A stretch of DNA of 64,000 bases from Asanoa ferruginea (GCF_003387075.1 NZ_QUMQ01000001.1:248001-312000); one strand, 5' to 3'. Counted from the first letter of the stretch, positions 46,589 through 56,400 are shown. Notes: generated from the letters alone by a model not told the origin. Numbers and translations: made by a program.

Positions 46589-46753
46589 CTACTTCGTCTT
46601 TCCGCTCGGCGGAGGCGTCGCCGGAGACTTCGTCGGCCTTGGCTGCGCGGCCGCGTTCTTGGCGCCAGGTGCCTTCTGCTGCCCCTCCCTGAACTCGCCC
46701 TGAGGGTTGCCTTTCCGATCGAAGGTGCGCGTACGACGATCGTCCTTAGCCAC
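46589..46753 (-). CDS. 54-aa basic protein paired with DUF6338
   Basis: A highly charged small protein (VAKDDRRTRTFDRKGNPQGEF, then a Lys/Pro/Ala-rich tail ending SGKTK). GTG 46753 has GGAAGGGGG about 5 bp upstream; a longer frame from 46780 is less likely. It is 9 bp ahead of the DUF6338 gene. Similar short basic proteins next to DUF6338 genes are familiar to me, but no function is known. Probably disordered. Confidence 0.65.
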   Translation of the reverse strand: MAKDDRRTRTFDRKGNPQGEFREGQQKAPGAKNAAAQPRPTKSPATPPPSGKTK

Positions 46754-46898
46754 TTGGCCCCCTTCCGAGCGCGCAACCATAGCGCACCGCTGCCGCCTGG
46801 CGCGACGACCCGCCGACCCACCCGTCGTTAGGTGTCTCCTTCAGACATCACGAAGCCTCCGAGCTGCGGTTTCATGGTCGGTGACCCGGTCGGTCGAC

Positions 46899-46966
46899 GT
46901 CTTCCAAACTGACGACGATGCGGGTTCGATCCCTCTCGCCCACGCCACGTTCCGGCGGTTGCGGTC
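46899..46966 (+). repeat. Direct repeat 3: diverged tRNA-Gly 3-prime half
   Basis: Starts with GTCTTCCAAACTGACG, gains a four-base ACGA insertion, continues GCGGGTTCGATCCC with scattered changes, then shares CCACGTTCCGGCGGTTGCGGTC with the flank of repeat 2. Both repeats 2 and 3 are preceded by GAC immediately before GTCTTCC. The divergence suggests that this is the oldest junction. Confidence 0.75.
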
Positions 46967-47080
46967 GTCCCTTTTCAGGGCTCCGACGGCAGAGTCCGCC
47001 GCCGGGCGCTCGTCCTTGATCGGCACCCGCTCGATGGTGGCCGGGTTGATCGCGAACACGGTCGCGGCGATGCTGTCGGC

Positions 47081-47920
47081 GTGGAGTACGTGTCCAGAGT
47101 GCCGCGGTCGCCGCTGGACGGGCTGATCGACGACCTTTATTACCTGGAGGGTGCACCGCCGTACGCCCGGTTGATGTTGCCGCCGAATCCGTCGGCTTTG
47201 CTCATCGTCAACCTCGGCGAGCCGTTCCGCATCCGCGCTGGCGCCGACATCGAGTCGGCCGAATACGTCGACGGCTGCGTGATCTCCACGCCCACCCGCG
47301 CGTTTGAGTTCGCCTACCCAGTCCCGACTCGGTCCGTCGGTGTGCACGTGAAGCCGTGGGGGCTCGCGCCGTTCCTGCCAATGCCCGTGGCCGAGCTGTG
47401 CGACCGGCCGGTGACGATAGAGCAAGTTTGGGGCCGGCCCGCCGTTGCTGAGCTTCAAGACCGGCTGGCCACCGCGGACACACCGCAAGAGATGCTGACG
47501 CTGCTCGAAGACGAGCTGATGCGACGGCTGTGCGGGACCGCCGGCCTGGGGCTGGTCCGCCACACCAGCAGCGTCATCGCGGCGAGCAGCGGGACCGTGG
47601 CGATCGGAGACCTCAGGGTGGCCGCCGGTGTCAGCAGCACTCATCTGGAACGGCGGTTCAAGGAGCTCATTGGCGTCACGCCGAAGCGGCTGGCCCGCTC
47701 CTACCGCTTCACCGCCACCGTGCTCGCGATCGACCCCGCCGGACCGATCGACTGGGGCGACGTCGCCGGTCGGGCGGGCTACTTCGACCAGGCCCACTTC
47801 GGCCATGAGTTCCGGGCGTTCACCGGGCTTACGCCGACCCGCTACGTCGAAGTTCGGCAGCGGTTCCTGCGCGAGCATCCCGGCCACGTGCTGGACGGCT
47901 GGCCGCTGCCAGCTGATTGA
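47081..47920 (+). CDS. AraC-family transcriptional regulator
   Basis: A 279-aa regulator. The N-terminal half (LMLPPNPSALLIVNLGEPFRI; FAYPVPTRSVGVHVKPWGLAPF) is the DUF6597-type sensing domain of this AraC subgroup. The C-terminal pair of helix-turn-helix motifs is clear: IGDLRVAAGVSSTHLERRFKELIGVTPKRLAR and DWGDVAGRAGYFDQAHFGHEFRAFTGLTP (cited in parts). GTG start at 47081, just outside the island. The dihydrofolate-reductase-like gene 65 bp downstream is a plausible target. Confidence 0.9.
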   Translation: MEYVSRVPRSPLDGLIDDLYYLEGAPPYARLMLPPNPSALLIVNLGEPFRIRAGADIESAEYVDGCVISTPTRAFEFAYPVPTRSVGVHVKPWGLAPFLPMPVAELCDRPVTIEQVWGRPAVAELQDRLATADTPQEMLTLLEDELMRRLCGTAGLGLVRHTSSVIAASSGTVAIGDLRVAAGVSSTHLERRFKELIGVTPKRLARSYRFTATVLAIDPAGPIDWGDVAGRAGYFDQAHFGHEFRAFTGLTPTRYVEVRQRFLREHPGHVLDGWPLPAD

Positions 47921-47985
47921 TTTCTTACAAGAGTGACAGCCCACGGCACGCTAATTTGGGGCATCCCAGAACAGAGGAGAGCCCG

Positions 47986-48567
47986 GTGGGCAAGGTAGTC
48001 ATGTACAGCTCGGTGTCGGTGGACGGCTTCGTCGCGGACGACAATGACCAGCCTGGACCGCTGTTCGACTGGTTGACCGGCGGTGACGTCGCGTTGGACG
48101 AGAGCGGCATGGTGAAGGTGTCGCAGGTGTCCTACGACTACACCCGGCCCTACTGGGACCAGATCGGTGTGACGATCGTCGGCCGCCACGTCTTCGACCT
48201 GACTGACGGCTGGGACGGGAAGCCTCCGGGCGGGATCGACCACGTCGTCGTTGTGACGCACCGGCCGGCGCCCGAGGGGTGGGACCGCGAGGCGCCGTTT
48301 CACTTCGTCGACGGCGTCGAGGCGGCCGTGGCCAAGGCGCGGGAGCTTGCGGGTGACCGCATGGTCGAGGTCGCCGCTGGCAACGTCGGTGGCCAGGTGC
48401 TTGCCGCGGGCCTGGTCGACGAGGTGCGCATGGACGTCGTGCCCGTCGTGTTCGGGTCCGGCAAGCGCTACTTCGGGTCGGTCGACGCGCAGCACCTGTT
48501 GGAGGACCCTGACGTGGCGATCCAGGGCAACCGGGTGCTTCACCTGCGTTATCAGGTGCGCCGCTGA
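47986..48567 (+). CDS. Dihydrofolate reductase family protein (RibD C-terminal type)
   Basis: A 193-aa protein of the DHFR/RibD-C fold (VVMYSSVSVDGFVADDNDQPGPLFDWL; VTIVGRHVFDLTDGWDG; VEVAAGNVGGQVLAAGLVDEVRMDVVPVVFG). These relatives are NADPH-dependent reductases of unknown substrate and are not the folate enzyme. GTG 47986 has AGAGGAGAG upstream. It lies downstream of the AraC regulator. Confidence 0.88.
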   Translation: MGKVVMYSSVSVDGFVADDNDQPGPLFDWLTGGDVALDESGMVKVSQVSYDYTRPYWDQIGVTIVGRHVFDLTDGWDGKPPGGIDHVVVVTHRPAPEGWDREAPFHFVDGVEAAVAKARELAGDRMVEVAAGNVGGQVLAAGLVDEVRMDVVPVVFGSGKRYFGSVDAQHLLEDPDVAIQGNRVLHLRYQVRR

Positions 48568-48586
48568 GCGGGCAGAATGCCTCACC

Positions 48587-48943
48587 GTGACCTATGACCT
48601 GGCAGTTTGGGAGGGCGAGCGACCGGCTGACGACGTCGCCGCGTCCGAGGCGTTCGAGGCCCTCTACAAGACCTACATCGACTCGGATGAGACCCATCCA
48701 CCCAGTGCGCGGATCCATTCCTACGTCTCGGCGCTTCTGGCCCGCTACCCGGACATGGACGACGACAACGACGACGTCTGCCCGTGGTCCTCGGCTCCGC
48801 TCCTGGACGAGGCCACGGGTCCGATCGTCTACTTCCCGATGCGCTGGAGCATGGCTGACGACGTGTCCGCGTGGGCCGCTCAGCTTGCCGCCGACCACGG
48901 ACTGATCTGTTTCGACCCCCAGCAAAACGCGCTGCGCCCGTAG
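48587..48943 (+). CDS. Hypothetical protein
   Basis: A 118-aa acidic protein (VTYDLAVWEGERPADDVAA; RIHSYVSALLARYPDMDDDN; PIVYFPMRWSMADDVSAW; LAADHGLICFDPQQNALRP). I recall related actinobacterial proteins of this length, often several per genome and sometimes in polymorphic-toxin immunity loci, but cannot name the family. GTG 48587; 19 bp after the reductase gene, possibly co-transcribed. Confidence 0.72.
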   Translation: MTYDLAVWEGERPADDVAASEAFEALYKTYIDSDETHPPSARIHSYVSALLARYPDMDDDNDDVCPWSSAPLLDEATGPIVYFPMRWSMADDVSAWAAQLAADHGLICFDPQQNALRP

Positions 48944-48994
48944 GTCCGCGGCGCTCCCGGACCCTGACTAGGTCCGGGAGCAGCCGGCAATCGG

Positions 48995-49477
48995 TTAGTC
49001 GAGCGCGGCGAACATGCCGGGCTCGTAGGTGCCGCCCTGCTGGTGGACGATCACGCCCATTCGGGTGGCGGCGTTGATCATTGCGACCAGGAAGACCAGC
49101 GTGCCGACCTCGTCGTCGTCGTAGTGCTTGCGGATCGACTCCCAGGTCTCGTCCGAGACGCCCTCGTCGGCGTCGGCCAGGCGGGTGCCCTCCTCCGCGA
49201 ACGCGAGCGCCGCCCGTTCCGCCTCCGTGAAGACGCTGCTGTGTCGCCAGGCGGCGACCAGGTTGATCCGGACCGCGGTCTCGCCGGCCGCGGCGGCCTC
49301 TTTGGTGTGTACGTCGACGCACCAGCCGCAGCCGTTGATCTGGCTCGCGCGTAGCGACACCAGCTCCTGGACGGTCTTCGGCAGGGTCGACTGCTCCAGG
49401 ACCTTCGCGGCGCTGAAGAAGCGCTTGGCCGCCTTCGCGGCGGTTGGGCTGTCGAACAGGTTGAATCGGGGTTCCAT
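48995..49477 (-). CDS. AhpD-like carboxymuconolactone decarboxylase family protein
   Basis: A 160-aa helical protein with the redox motif CGWCVDVH (CxxC and a downstream His) in ELVSLRASQINGCGWCVDVH, the signature of alkylhydroperoxidase AhpD-like proteins. These reduce peroxides or act as thiol relays. The ATG at 49477 is chosen because the upstream extension is Arg/Pro-rich and non-conserved. Convergent with the preceding hypothetical gene and divergent from the STAND cassette. Confidence 0.9.
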   Translation of the reverse strand: MEPRFNLFDSPTAAKAAKRFFSAAKVLEQSTLPKTVQELVSLRASQINGCGWCVDVHTKEAAAAGETAVRINLVAAWRHSSVFTEAERAALAFAEEGTRLADADEGVSDETWESIRKHYDDDEVGTLVFLVAMINAATRMGVIVHQQGGTYEPGMFAALD

Positions 49478-49643
49478 GTCCTCGTCCTCACTCGTGTGGC
49501 TGGCGTCGAACACGAGATGCCGGCCAGCCCGTCCGCGTGACATCGCCTTCGTGTGACCCGCGCCATCGGGTGGGCGACACAGGCGCGGGCGTACGGGTCG
49601 GATCCGGCGATACTGGCCACACCACGAGATCGAGGGGGCCTGG

Positions 49644-50078
49644 ATGCTGTCCGAAGCGCTCGCCGCGTTGGCGACCAGTGGTGGCACGGTGCTCGCGGGG
49701 GCGATCGCCACGGACGCGTGGAAAGTGGCTCGCGACGGCATCGGGCGGCTGTTCGGTAAGGCGGGGCCGGAGAGCCGGGCTGCGGTCGAGGCGCAGCTGG
49801 ACACCAACGTCGCGCTGGTGGAGCGGTCGGCAGAGCCCGAGCGGGCCCGGCAGGCGCTGGCTCCACTGTGGCAGCTTCAGTTCACCCAGCTCCTCGAGGA
49901 CAATCCCGAGCTGGAAGCCGATCTTCGTGAACTCGTGCGCCAGGTCGAGGCGGCCCTGCCGGCGCAGCAACAGCAGTGGGTGCAGACCAACGTCGCGCGC
50001 GACAACGCGCGGCTGTTCGCCGTGCAGGGTGGCAACATCGTTTACCACGAACTGTCCGACGAGGACCCGCGAGGATGA
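49644..50078 (+). CDS. Small membrane-type partner of a STAND-TPR protein
   Basis: A 144-aa protein. The N-terminus (LAALATSGGTVLAGAIATDAW) is a small-residue hydrophobic segment with GxxxG-like spacing that may enter the membrane. A helical middle follows (ESRAAVEAQLDTNVALVERS; FTQLLEDNPELEADLRELVRQVEAAL), then a short beta-type tail NARLFAVQGGNIVYHEL, a motif style also seen in conflict-system proteins. Its stop overlaps the start of the 1118-aa STAND protein (ATGA), so the two are made together. It is a candidate effector or membrane anchor; no enzyme motif is visible. Confidence 0.75.
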   Translation: MLSEALAALATSGGTVLAGAIATDAWKVARDGIGRLFGKAGPESRAAVEAQLDTNVALVERSAEPERARQALAPLWQLQFTQLLEDNPELEADLRELVRQVEAALPAQQQQWVQTNVARDNARLFAVQGGNIVYHELSDEDPRG

Positions 50079-53000
50079 ACCCGGCGGGCGCGGCGTGGCA
50101 GCCCACCAGCGTCCGGCAGGACGTCCGTGCCGACGGTGGCTTCGCCTACGCGGTGATCGGCGCCGACCTCAACGTGTTCGCCGACCGCGGTCCGACCTAT
50201 CTGCTTCGCGCGCGCCGGCCGGCTGCCGCCGTGCCACCCGAGTGGCTGCTCGCGCAGCCGAGCCGGCTGCTCAACGCCCACCACGCGGTGGTCGGCTTCA
50301 CCGGTCGCGACGCCGAGTTGGCCGCGCTGACGGATTGGCGGGAGAGCGGGCCACGGTTGGCGGCCCGGTGGCTGCACGCACCGGGCGGGCAGGGCAAGAC
50401 GCGGCTGGCCGACGAGTTCGCCCGGCGGTCGGCCGCGGCCGGTTGGAAGGTCGTCGACGCGGTGCCCGGTGTCGGCACGATCCTGCCGGCCGCGAGCCAG
50501 GAGGACCTGCGGCTCGGCGACGCCGCGGGAGTGCTCCTGGTCGTCGACTACGCGGACCGATGGCCCCGCTCCGACCTGACCTGGCTGTTCAGCAACGCGC
50601 TCGTGCAGCATGCCGTGCCGACCCGGCTGCTGCTGGTGGCCCGCAGCGTCGTCCCCTGGCTCTCGGTGCGGGCCGCGCTCGACCGGCTTCAGGCCGGCAC
50701 CAGCGAACAGGCACTGCGGCCGCTCGCCGACGACCGGGGTGAGCGCGAACGGATGTACGCGGCCGCGTGGACCTCCTTCGCCGCCCGCTACGGGACCGCA
50801 CAGGACGCCGGATCGCTGCCCGCCGGCCTGCTCGACAAGCCCGAATACGGGCTGACCCTGGCCATTCACCTCGCCGCGCTGGTCTCCGTCGACGCGATGG
50901 TGCACCGGCGGCCGTACCCCGACAGCGTTCTGGGTCTTTCCGCTTATCTCCTGGATCGGGAGCGTGAGCACTGGGAGAAGCTGCACACCAGCGGCACCGA
51001 CTTCCAGACCCCGCCGCGGGTGATGGGTCGGGCGGTTTTCGTGGCGGCGCTGACCGGATCGCTGCCGCACCGCGACGGCAGCGCGGTCCTCCGCCGGGTC
51101 GATCTGGAAACCCACCCGGACCGCGTCCTCGGCGACCACGCGGTCTGCTATCCGCCCGCCGACGCGAGCGAAGGCGGCGTGCTCGAGCCCCTCTACCCTG
51201 ACCGGCTCGCGGAAGACTTCCTTGCCCTGAGCCTGCCCGGCCACGCGCTCGATGGCCATCCCGCCGACCCGTGGGCGTCCTCCGCGCTCCCCGAGATCGT
51301 CACCGGCGACGTGCCCTATCTGAGCCGGGCGATCACCTTCCTGGCCGCCGCGGCCGGCCGCTGGCCCAGCGTGGGCGAACGGCATCTCTACCCGCTGCTG
51401 CTCGCCAATCCCGGCCATGCCGTCGCCGCCGGCGGTGCCGCGCTGGCGGGCCTTGCCGAGTTGCCCAGCATCCCGGTGCCGCTGCTGGAGGCCATCGAGG
51501 CCGAGCTGCCCGACACCCGCGACGTCGACCTGGACGTGGGCATCGCCGCCGTCGCCGCCGCACTCGCGGCCCACCGACTCGCCGGCGATCCGGATCCGGC
51601 GCGAAGGGTGGGCGTCCAGTGGGAGCTCAGCATCCTGCTGTCGAATGCCGGTCGGGACCGGGAAGCGTTGGAGGCGGCCCAGCAAGCGGTCGCGCTGGCT
51701 CGACATCTCGTCGCCGGCGACCGCGCGGCCTTTGAACCCGATCTCGCGGACTCGTTGGCGACGCTGGGCGGGGCGCTGTCGACGCTCGGGCAGTGGGCCG
51801 ACGGGCTCGGTGCGACCACCGAGGCGGTCGAGCTCCATCGCCGGCTCGCCGCGCGCGACCCGGGCACCTTCGGGCAGGCACTGGCCAGGGGCCTGCACAA
51901 CCTCAGCATCGCGCTGGCCGCGGCGGGGGCGCGGGAAGAGGCGGTCGAGGCGGCCGAGGAGGCCGTCGCGATGCGTCGGCGCACCGATCTCCCCGACAAC
52001 GCCGACCATCTCGCCGGAGCGTTGGACAACCTGCGGGTACGACTGATCGAGGTCGGCCGGTTCGACGGCGCGTTGGGCCTGGCCGAGGAGGCGGTCGCCG
52101 CGCACCGGGACATGGTCGCGGCGAATCCGGCCGCCTTCGGGCCGGACCTCGCCCGGGTCCTGTCGAATCACAGCGTCCTGCTGACGAAGGTCGGGCGGCA
52201 CGCGGAGGCGGTGGCCGCCGCCGAGGAAGCGGTCGCCATGGGTCGAGGGCTGGCCAGGGCCAACAAAACGGCGTTCGAGGTCGATCTGGCCACCTCGTTG
52301 ACCAACCTCGGCAACGCCCTGTCCGAGCTTGGGGAACGCGCCAGGGCGTGCGAGGCGACCAGCGAGGCGGTCGAGCTCTACCGCGAACTCGCGCGTGGCA
52401 ACGCCGGCCTCGTCGCCAACCTGGCGCTGGCCCTGTCCAACCTCGGGAAGCACCTGGCCGACGTCGGAAGGCTCGAGGAAGCCCTTGACGCCACCGACGA
52501 AGCCGTCGAGACGCGCCGGCAGCTGGCGGCCGAAAACCCCGCCGCCCATCGGCCGGGCCTGGCCACGTCGCTGGACGCGCTGGGCAAGCGGCTCTACGCG
52601 GCCGGGTTGCTCCGCGAGGGCCTCGACGCGTCCAGCGAGTCCGTCGAGATCCGCCGGGGACTCGTCGCGGACCATCCGGGTGCCTTCGACGCCGACCTGG
52701 CGACCTCGTTGACCAACGACGGCACCCTGCGCTGGGGGCTCGGGCGTCGCGAGGAGGCGCTGGCGGTGACGGCGGAGGCGATCGAGGTGCGCCGGCGGGT
52801 GGTGACCCGGGGCGTCGACGCCCCTGAACTCGCGGCCGCGCTGGCCAACTTCAGCGCCATGCTCGCCGGCGCTGGGCGGCTGGAGGAGGCGCTCGCCGCG
52901 GCGACCGAGGCCGTGGCGCTCTACCGGCAGCAGTCCACGAGCTATCCGGCGGTCGCCGCGCCGGGGCTGTCGGCGTCGTTGGCGAACCTCGGCCTCGTCC

Positions 53001-53431
53001 TCGCGTTCGTCGGGCGGCAGACCGAAGCACTGGCCGCCACTCAGGAGGCGGTCGCGATCCGGCGGGTGCTGGCCGCCGAGAACCCCATGGCTTTCGAACC
53101 GGAGCTGGCCGCCTCGCTGACCAACCTGGTCGCCGATCTGCTCGCCCTCAACCGGCTCGCCGAAGGGTTGGCGACCGCCGAGGAAGCGGTCAGCAGCTAC
53201 CGGCGGCTCACGGGCACCAGCCCGGGCCGCTTCGCCGGCGGGCTGGCCACCGCGCTGACCAACCTCTGCATCGCCCTCTTCGCGGCGGGCCGGGCGAAGG
53301 ACGCGCACCGCGCCGGAACCGAGTCGGTCGAGATCTTCGAGGCGCTGGCACGGGTGTCGCCGGGCGTCTTCGAGGCAGACCTTGCCCGGGCCCGGGGGCT
53401 GGTCAAGGACCTTCGACGTAAGCGGCGCTAG
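50075..53431 (+). CDS. STAND NTPase with C-terminal tetratricopeptide array
   Basis: A 1118-aa protein. Residues 22-44 hold a short motif (GFAYAVIGADLNVFADRGP, then YLL). The NTPase domain begins FTGRDAELAAL near 75; Walker A is GGQGKT at 104-109 and Walker B LLVVDYAD at 154-161. A winged-helix/arm region to about 500 precedes about 14 TPR units (EALEAAQQAVALARHL; REEAVEAAEEAVAMRR; EEALDATDEAVETRRQL) that run to the end. STAND proteins oligomerise when the repeat domain detects a ligand; many are antiphage sensors. No effector domain is fused, so the coupled 144-aa protein may supply it. Confidence 0.88.
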   Translation: MNPAGAAWQPTSVRQDVRADGGFAYAVIGADLNVFADRGPTYLLRARRPAAAVPPEWLLAQPSRLLNAHHAVVGFTGRDAELAALTDWRESGPRLAARWLHAPGGQGKTRLADEFARRSAAAGWKVVDAVPGVGTILPAASQEDLRLGDAAGVLLVVDYADRWPRSDLTWLFSNALVQHAVPTRLLLVARSVVPWLSVRAALDRLQAGTSEQALRPLADDRGERERMYAAAWTSFAARYGTAQDAGSLPAGLLDKPEYGLTLAIHLAALVSVDAMVHRRPYPDSVLGLSAYLLDREREHWEKLHTSGTDFQTPPRVMGRAVFVAALTGSLPHRDGSAVLRRVDLETHPDRVLGDHAVCYPPADASEGGVLEPLYPDRLAEDFLALSLPGHALDGHPADPWASSALPEIVTGDVPYLSRAITFLAAAAGRWPSVGERHLYPLLLANPGHAVAAGGAALAGLAELPSIPVPLLEAIEAELPDTRDVDLDVGIAAVAAALAAHRLAGDPDPARRVGVQWELSILLSNAGRDREALEAAQQAVALARHLVAGDRAAFEPDLADSLATLGGALSTLGQWADGLGATTEAVELHRRLAARDPGTFGQALARGLHNLSIALAAAGAREEAVEAAEEAVAMRRRTDLPDNADHLAGALDNLRVRLIEVGRFDGALGLAEEAVAAHRDMVAANPAAFGPDLARVLSNHSVLLTKVGRHAEAVAAAEEAVAMGRGLARANKTAFEVDLATSLTNLGNALSELGERARACEATSEAVELYRELARGNAGLVANLALALSNLGKHLADVGRLEEALDATDEAVETRRQLAAENPAAHRPGLATSLDALGKRLYAAGLLREGLDASSESVEIRRGLVADHPGAFDADLATSLTNDGTLRWGLGRREEALAVTAEAIEVRRRVVTRGVDAPELAAALANFSAMLAGAGRLEEALAAATEAVALYRQQSTSYPAVAAPGLSASLANLGLVLAFVGRQTEALAATQEAVAIRRVLAAENPMAFEPELAASLTNLVADLLALNRLAEGLATAEEAVSSYRRLTGTSPGRFAGGLATALTNLCIALFAAGRAKDAHRAGTESVEIFEALARVSPGVFEADLARARGLVKDLRRKRR

Positions 53432-56400
53432 GTGTTTCGGGCCCGGCGGATCACCCGCCGGACCAGCGAGACGATGGTCCACGGCAGGGTGACGACGAAC
53501 ACCACGACGGCGACCACGATCCCCACAAGACCCAGCAGGATCAGGCCGATGAACAGGACCGGGCCGGACGTCAGCCCCAACCGGTCCATGATGGATGGCC
53601 CGAACCCGTAGCGGATGGCTCGCTTGCGCAGCTTGGCCTCCACGCGCGGTGCGATCCGGAGCTGGCCCTCCAGCATGCGGGCCGCCTTCCGCTCCATCTT
53701 GAAGACGTGGGGTGCCTGCCGGACGAGCTGGTCATAGTGCGCGACGGCGGCCTGCGCGCTCTGCTCGCCGTCGGCGTATTCGCGGAGCTGGCCCTCCGCC
53801 GTGGCCAGCAGCGTCAGGGCCCGCGCGAGAGCGGGTTGGTGGAAGGCCGGCGCGCGGTCGGCCAGCGGCCGCAGCAGGGTCACCAGTTCGTCGGCGACCT
53901 CGGCGGCCGGGTCGGCCCGTCCCACCGCCAGGTAGGTCATCGCTTCGGCCTGTAGGACGGCGGCGAACTGCGGCTGGTAGGCGTCGGGCTCGGCGGCGGC
54001 CAGCGTCCGGTAGATGCGCGTCGCGTCGTGCAGCGGATCACCGGCGTCCAGCGGTGCGGTCTGCGCCAGGATGCTCCCGAGCCGCGCCAGGGCCGCGGCC
54101 TGATCCGCCCGGCTGCCGCCGGCCCGCACCGCGGCGACGGTGGCCCGCGCCTTCGCCACCGGGTCCCCGGCACCGGTCAGCTGCGCGCGGATCACGGCCG
54201 CCTCCCCCTCCGCGGCGGTCGCCGGGCGGTCGCGGCCGAGGTTCCGCAACGTGGTGGCGAGATTCTCGATCGAATCCGCGAGCTCGGGCCGCCAGGAAGG
54301 GTCGGTGCGGGTCAGCCTCCGCCGCACCGCCACCGCCTCCTCGATGACCGTGAGCGCCGCTCGGTTCTGGCCCGCCGACGACAACGCGACGCTGTAGTTG
54401 TTGAGTGCTTTGCTCAGGCCGCCGAGGTAGCTGTCGGGTCGCTCGGTGGCCAGCCCGCGGAAGATCTCGACGGCCTCGGCGGTCACCGCGACAACCTCCT
54501 GCGGTTGGGTCGGCGGGAGCGAGCCGGCCAGGTTGACCAGGACCAGGCCGAGGAACTGGCGGTTGGCCGCCGGGTTCGACTCGACCAGCCCGCGCAGTTT
54601 GGCCTCGGCCTCGCGGAGCACCGCGACCGCCTCGCCGGCGTGACCCAGCGCCGCCAAGCGCGTGCCGACGTTGTTCAGAGCCAGGGCGAGGGCCTGCTCG
54701 TACGCGTAGGGGTTGGTCTCCGCCAGCCGGCGACGGATGGCCACCGCATCCCGGCTGACCGCCAGCGCCTCGTGGTGCCGGCCGGTCGACGCCAGCGCGT
54801 TGCCCAGGTTGTTGAGGGAGGTGGCCAGGTCAGGCAGGAACGTGCCGGGATCGCGCTCGGCCAGCTCCCGCCGGATCGTGACCGCCTCCAGGGCGGCGGC
54901 CGAGCCCTCGGCTGCCCGGCCGAGCTCCAGCAGCCGGATGGTGAGGCTGTTGAGCGCGGCCGCCAGCTCGGGACGCTCGGCGTCGGTGAGCCGCCGATAG
55001 ATCGCCACGGCCTCCTCGGTCTGGGCGAGGGCCTGGGCCATCCGGCTCGGCTCCGGTCTCGTGGACTCCCGGCCGAGCAGGTGCAGCGCGTCGGCCAGCC
55101 GCGGCAGGTAGGCGTCGTCGCCCTGGTCGACCAGGTCGCGGTAGATGTCGACGGCCCGGGCGACGGCCGCCTCGGCTTCGACCCGGCGGCCGAGCCCGCT
55201 GAGGGCCCGGCTCTGCTCGTAGGCGCCGGCGGCCGCCACCGCACCGCCTTCGCCGGCCAGCGGCGCGACCCGCAGCGCGGCGTCGAGGGCCGGCTCGAGC
55301 AGGCCGGCGTTGAGGTAGCGACGGGCGAGTGTCACGAACTGGCGGGCGAGCGGCTCACCGGTCAGGCCCGACGCGGCCGCCTGATCGGTGCGCCGGCGGG
55401 TGATCGCCGCGATGCCGAGGTCGAGGTCGGCCTGGCCACGGGCGGGCAGCAGCGGGTCGAGGGCCGCCAGCACGGCCGGATCGAGATCCTCGACCTCGGC
55501 CAGCACGGTCAGGGTGCCGCTGCCACCGCTCAGTGCGAGCTCGGGCGCGTCGCGCAGCACCGCGGCGAGGTGCGCGGCGACGTGCGGCCATCGCCCCGGC
55601 GCGGCCGCCGCGGCCAGGAACGTCAGCGCCCGACCGGCGTAGGTCGCCGCGCCGCCCCGCACCAGGGTCGCCATGGTCGACGGCGCCCAGGGCCGGGAAT
55701 GGTGACCGTGGGCCGGGTGGCCGGGCAGCGTCAGCGCCAGGAAGTCTTCGGCCAGCCGGTCCGGATACAGCGGTTCCAACGCGGTGAGGGCATCGGTCGG
55801 CGGGTAGCAACGGGCGTGGTCGGCCAACAAGCGGTCAGGGTGGCCGGGGAGGTCGAGCGTGCGCAGGATCTCGACACCACGGTCGTAGGGCATCGCACCG
55901 GTGAGCGCCGCGGTGAACACCAGCCGGGTCATCTCCGCCGAGGTGGTCTCGAACTCCAGACCGTCTACTCTGGATTCGTAAAGGCGCTGCCAGTGCCCGT
56001 CTTCGCGGTCGAGCAAGTGTGCCGACAGCCCGGCCGGGTCGTCAGCCACCTCGCCGCCCCGGTGGAGGGCGTCGACCGCGACCAGCGCGGCCATGTGCAC
56101 GGTCAGCGTGAGGGCGAACGCTGGTTCGTCGAGACGCGCCGGCACGGCGACGGTCTCCGGGACGACGCCGTAGCGGAAGGCGAACGCGTCGCGGGCCGCC
56201 AGGAACATCCGCTTCCGGTCGCCCGGCAGCGGCCCGAGCGCCATGACGTCCATCGAGCCGTCGAGCTCCTCGATCGCCGATCGGATCGCGCGGGCGGCGT
56301 AGGGCGAACGCGCCAGCAGGAGCAGCCGCGTCGGCACCGCCCGGTGCAGCACGGCGTTGCTGAGCAGCCAGGCCAGGTGGGTCAGCGGCCACCGGTCGGC

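Larger units (their letters stand above)
41496..46966. mobile_element. tRNA-Gly-targeted island with two stacked inserts
   Basis: Three copies of the tRNA-Gly 3-prime half bound two segments: 41541-42908 (about 1.4 kb) and 42954-46898 (about 3.9 kb). The contents are accessory: zinc-ribbon and small hypothetical proteins in the first; HEPN-like, two PD-(D/E)xK-like, DUF6338 and a small partner in the second. The nuclease genes use visibly more AT-rich codons than their surroundings. No integrase, excisionase or replication gene is seen. I infer a non-autonomous or decayed integrative element whose recombinase acts in trans or was lost. Confidence 0.75.

Noticed and set aside
41496-46966. Search for an integrase, excisionase, Rep or Tra gene in the island
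   Set aside because: No frame shows the R-H-R-Y tyrosine recombinase pattern, a serine recombinase N-terminus or an FtsK-like ATPase, so an autonomous element is not supported.
50042-53482. Long antisense frames over both STAND genes (also 54028-57009)
   Set aside because: They mirror the TPR coding periodicity. Walker motifs, TPR units and ribosome-binding sites support only the annotated strands.
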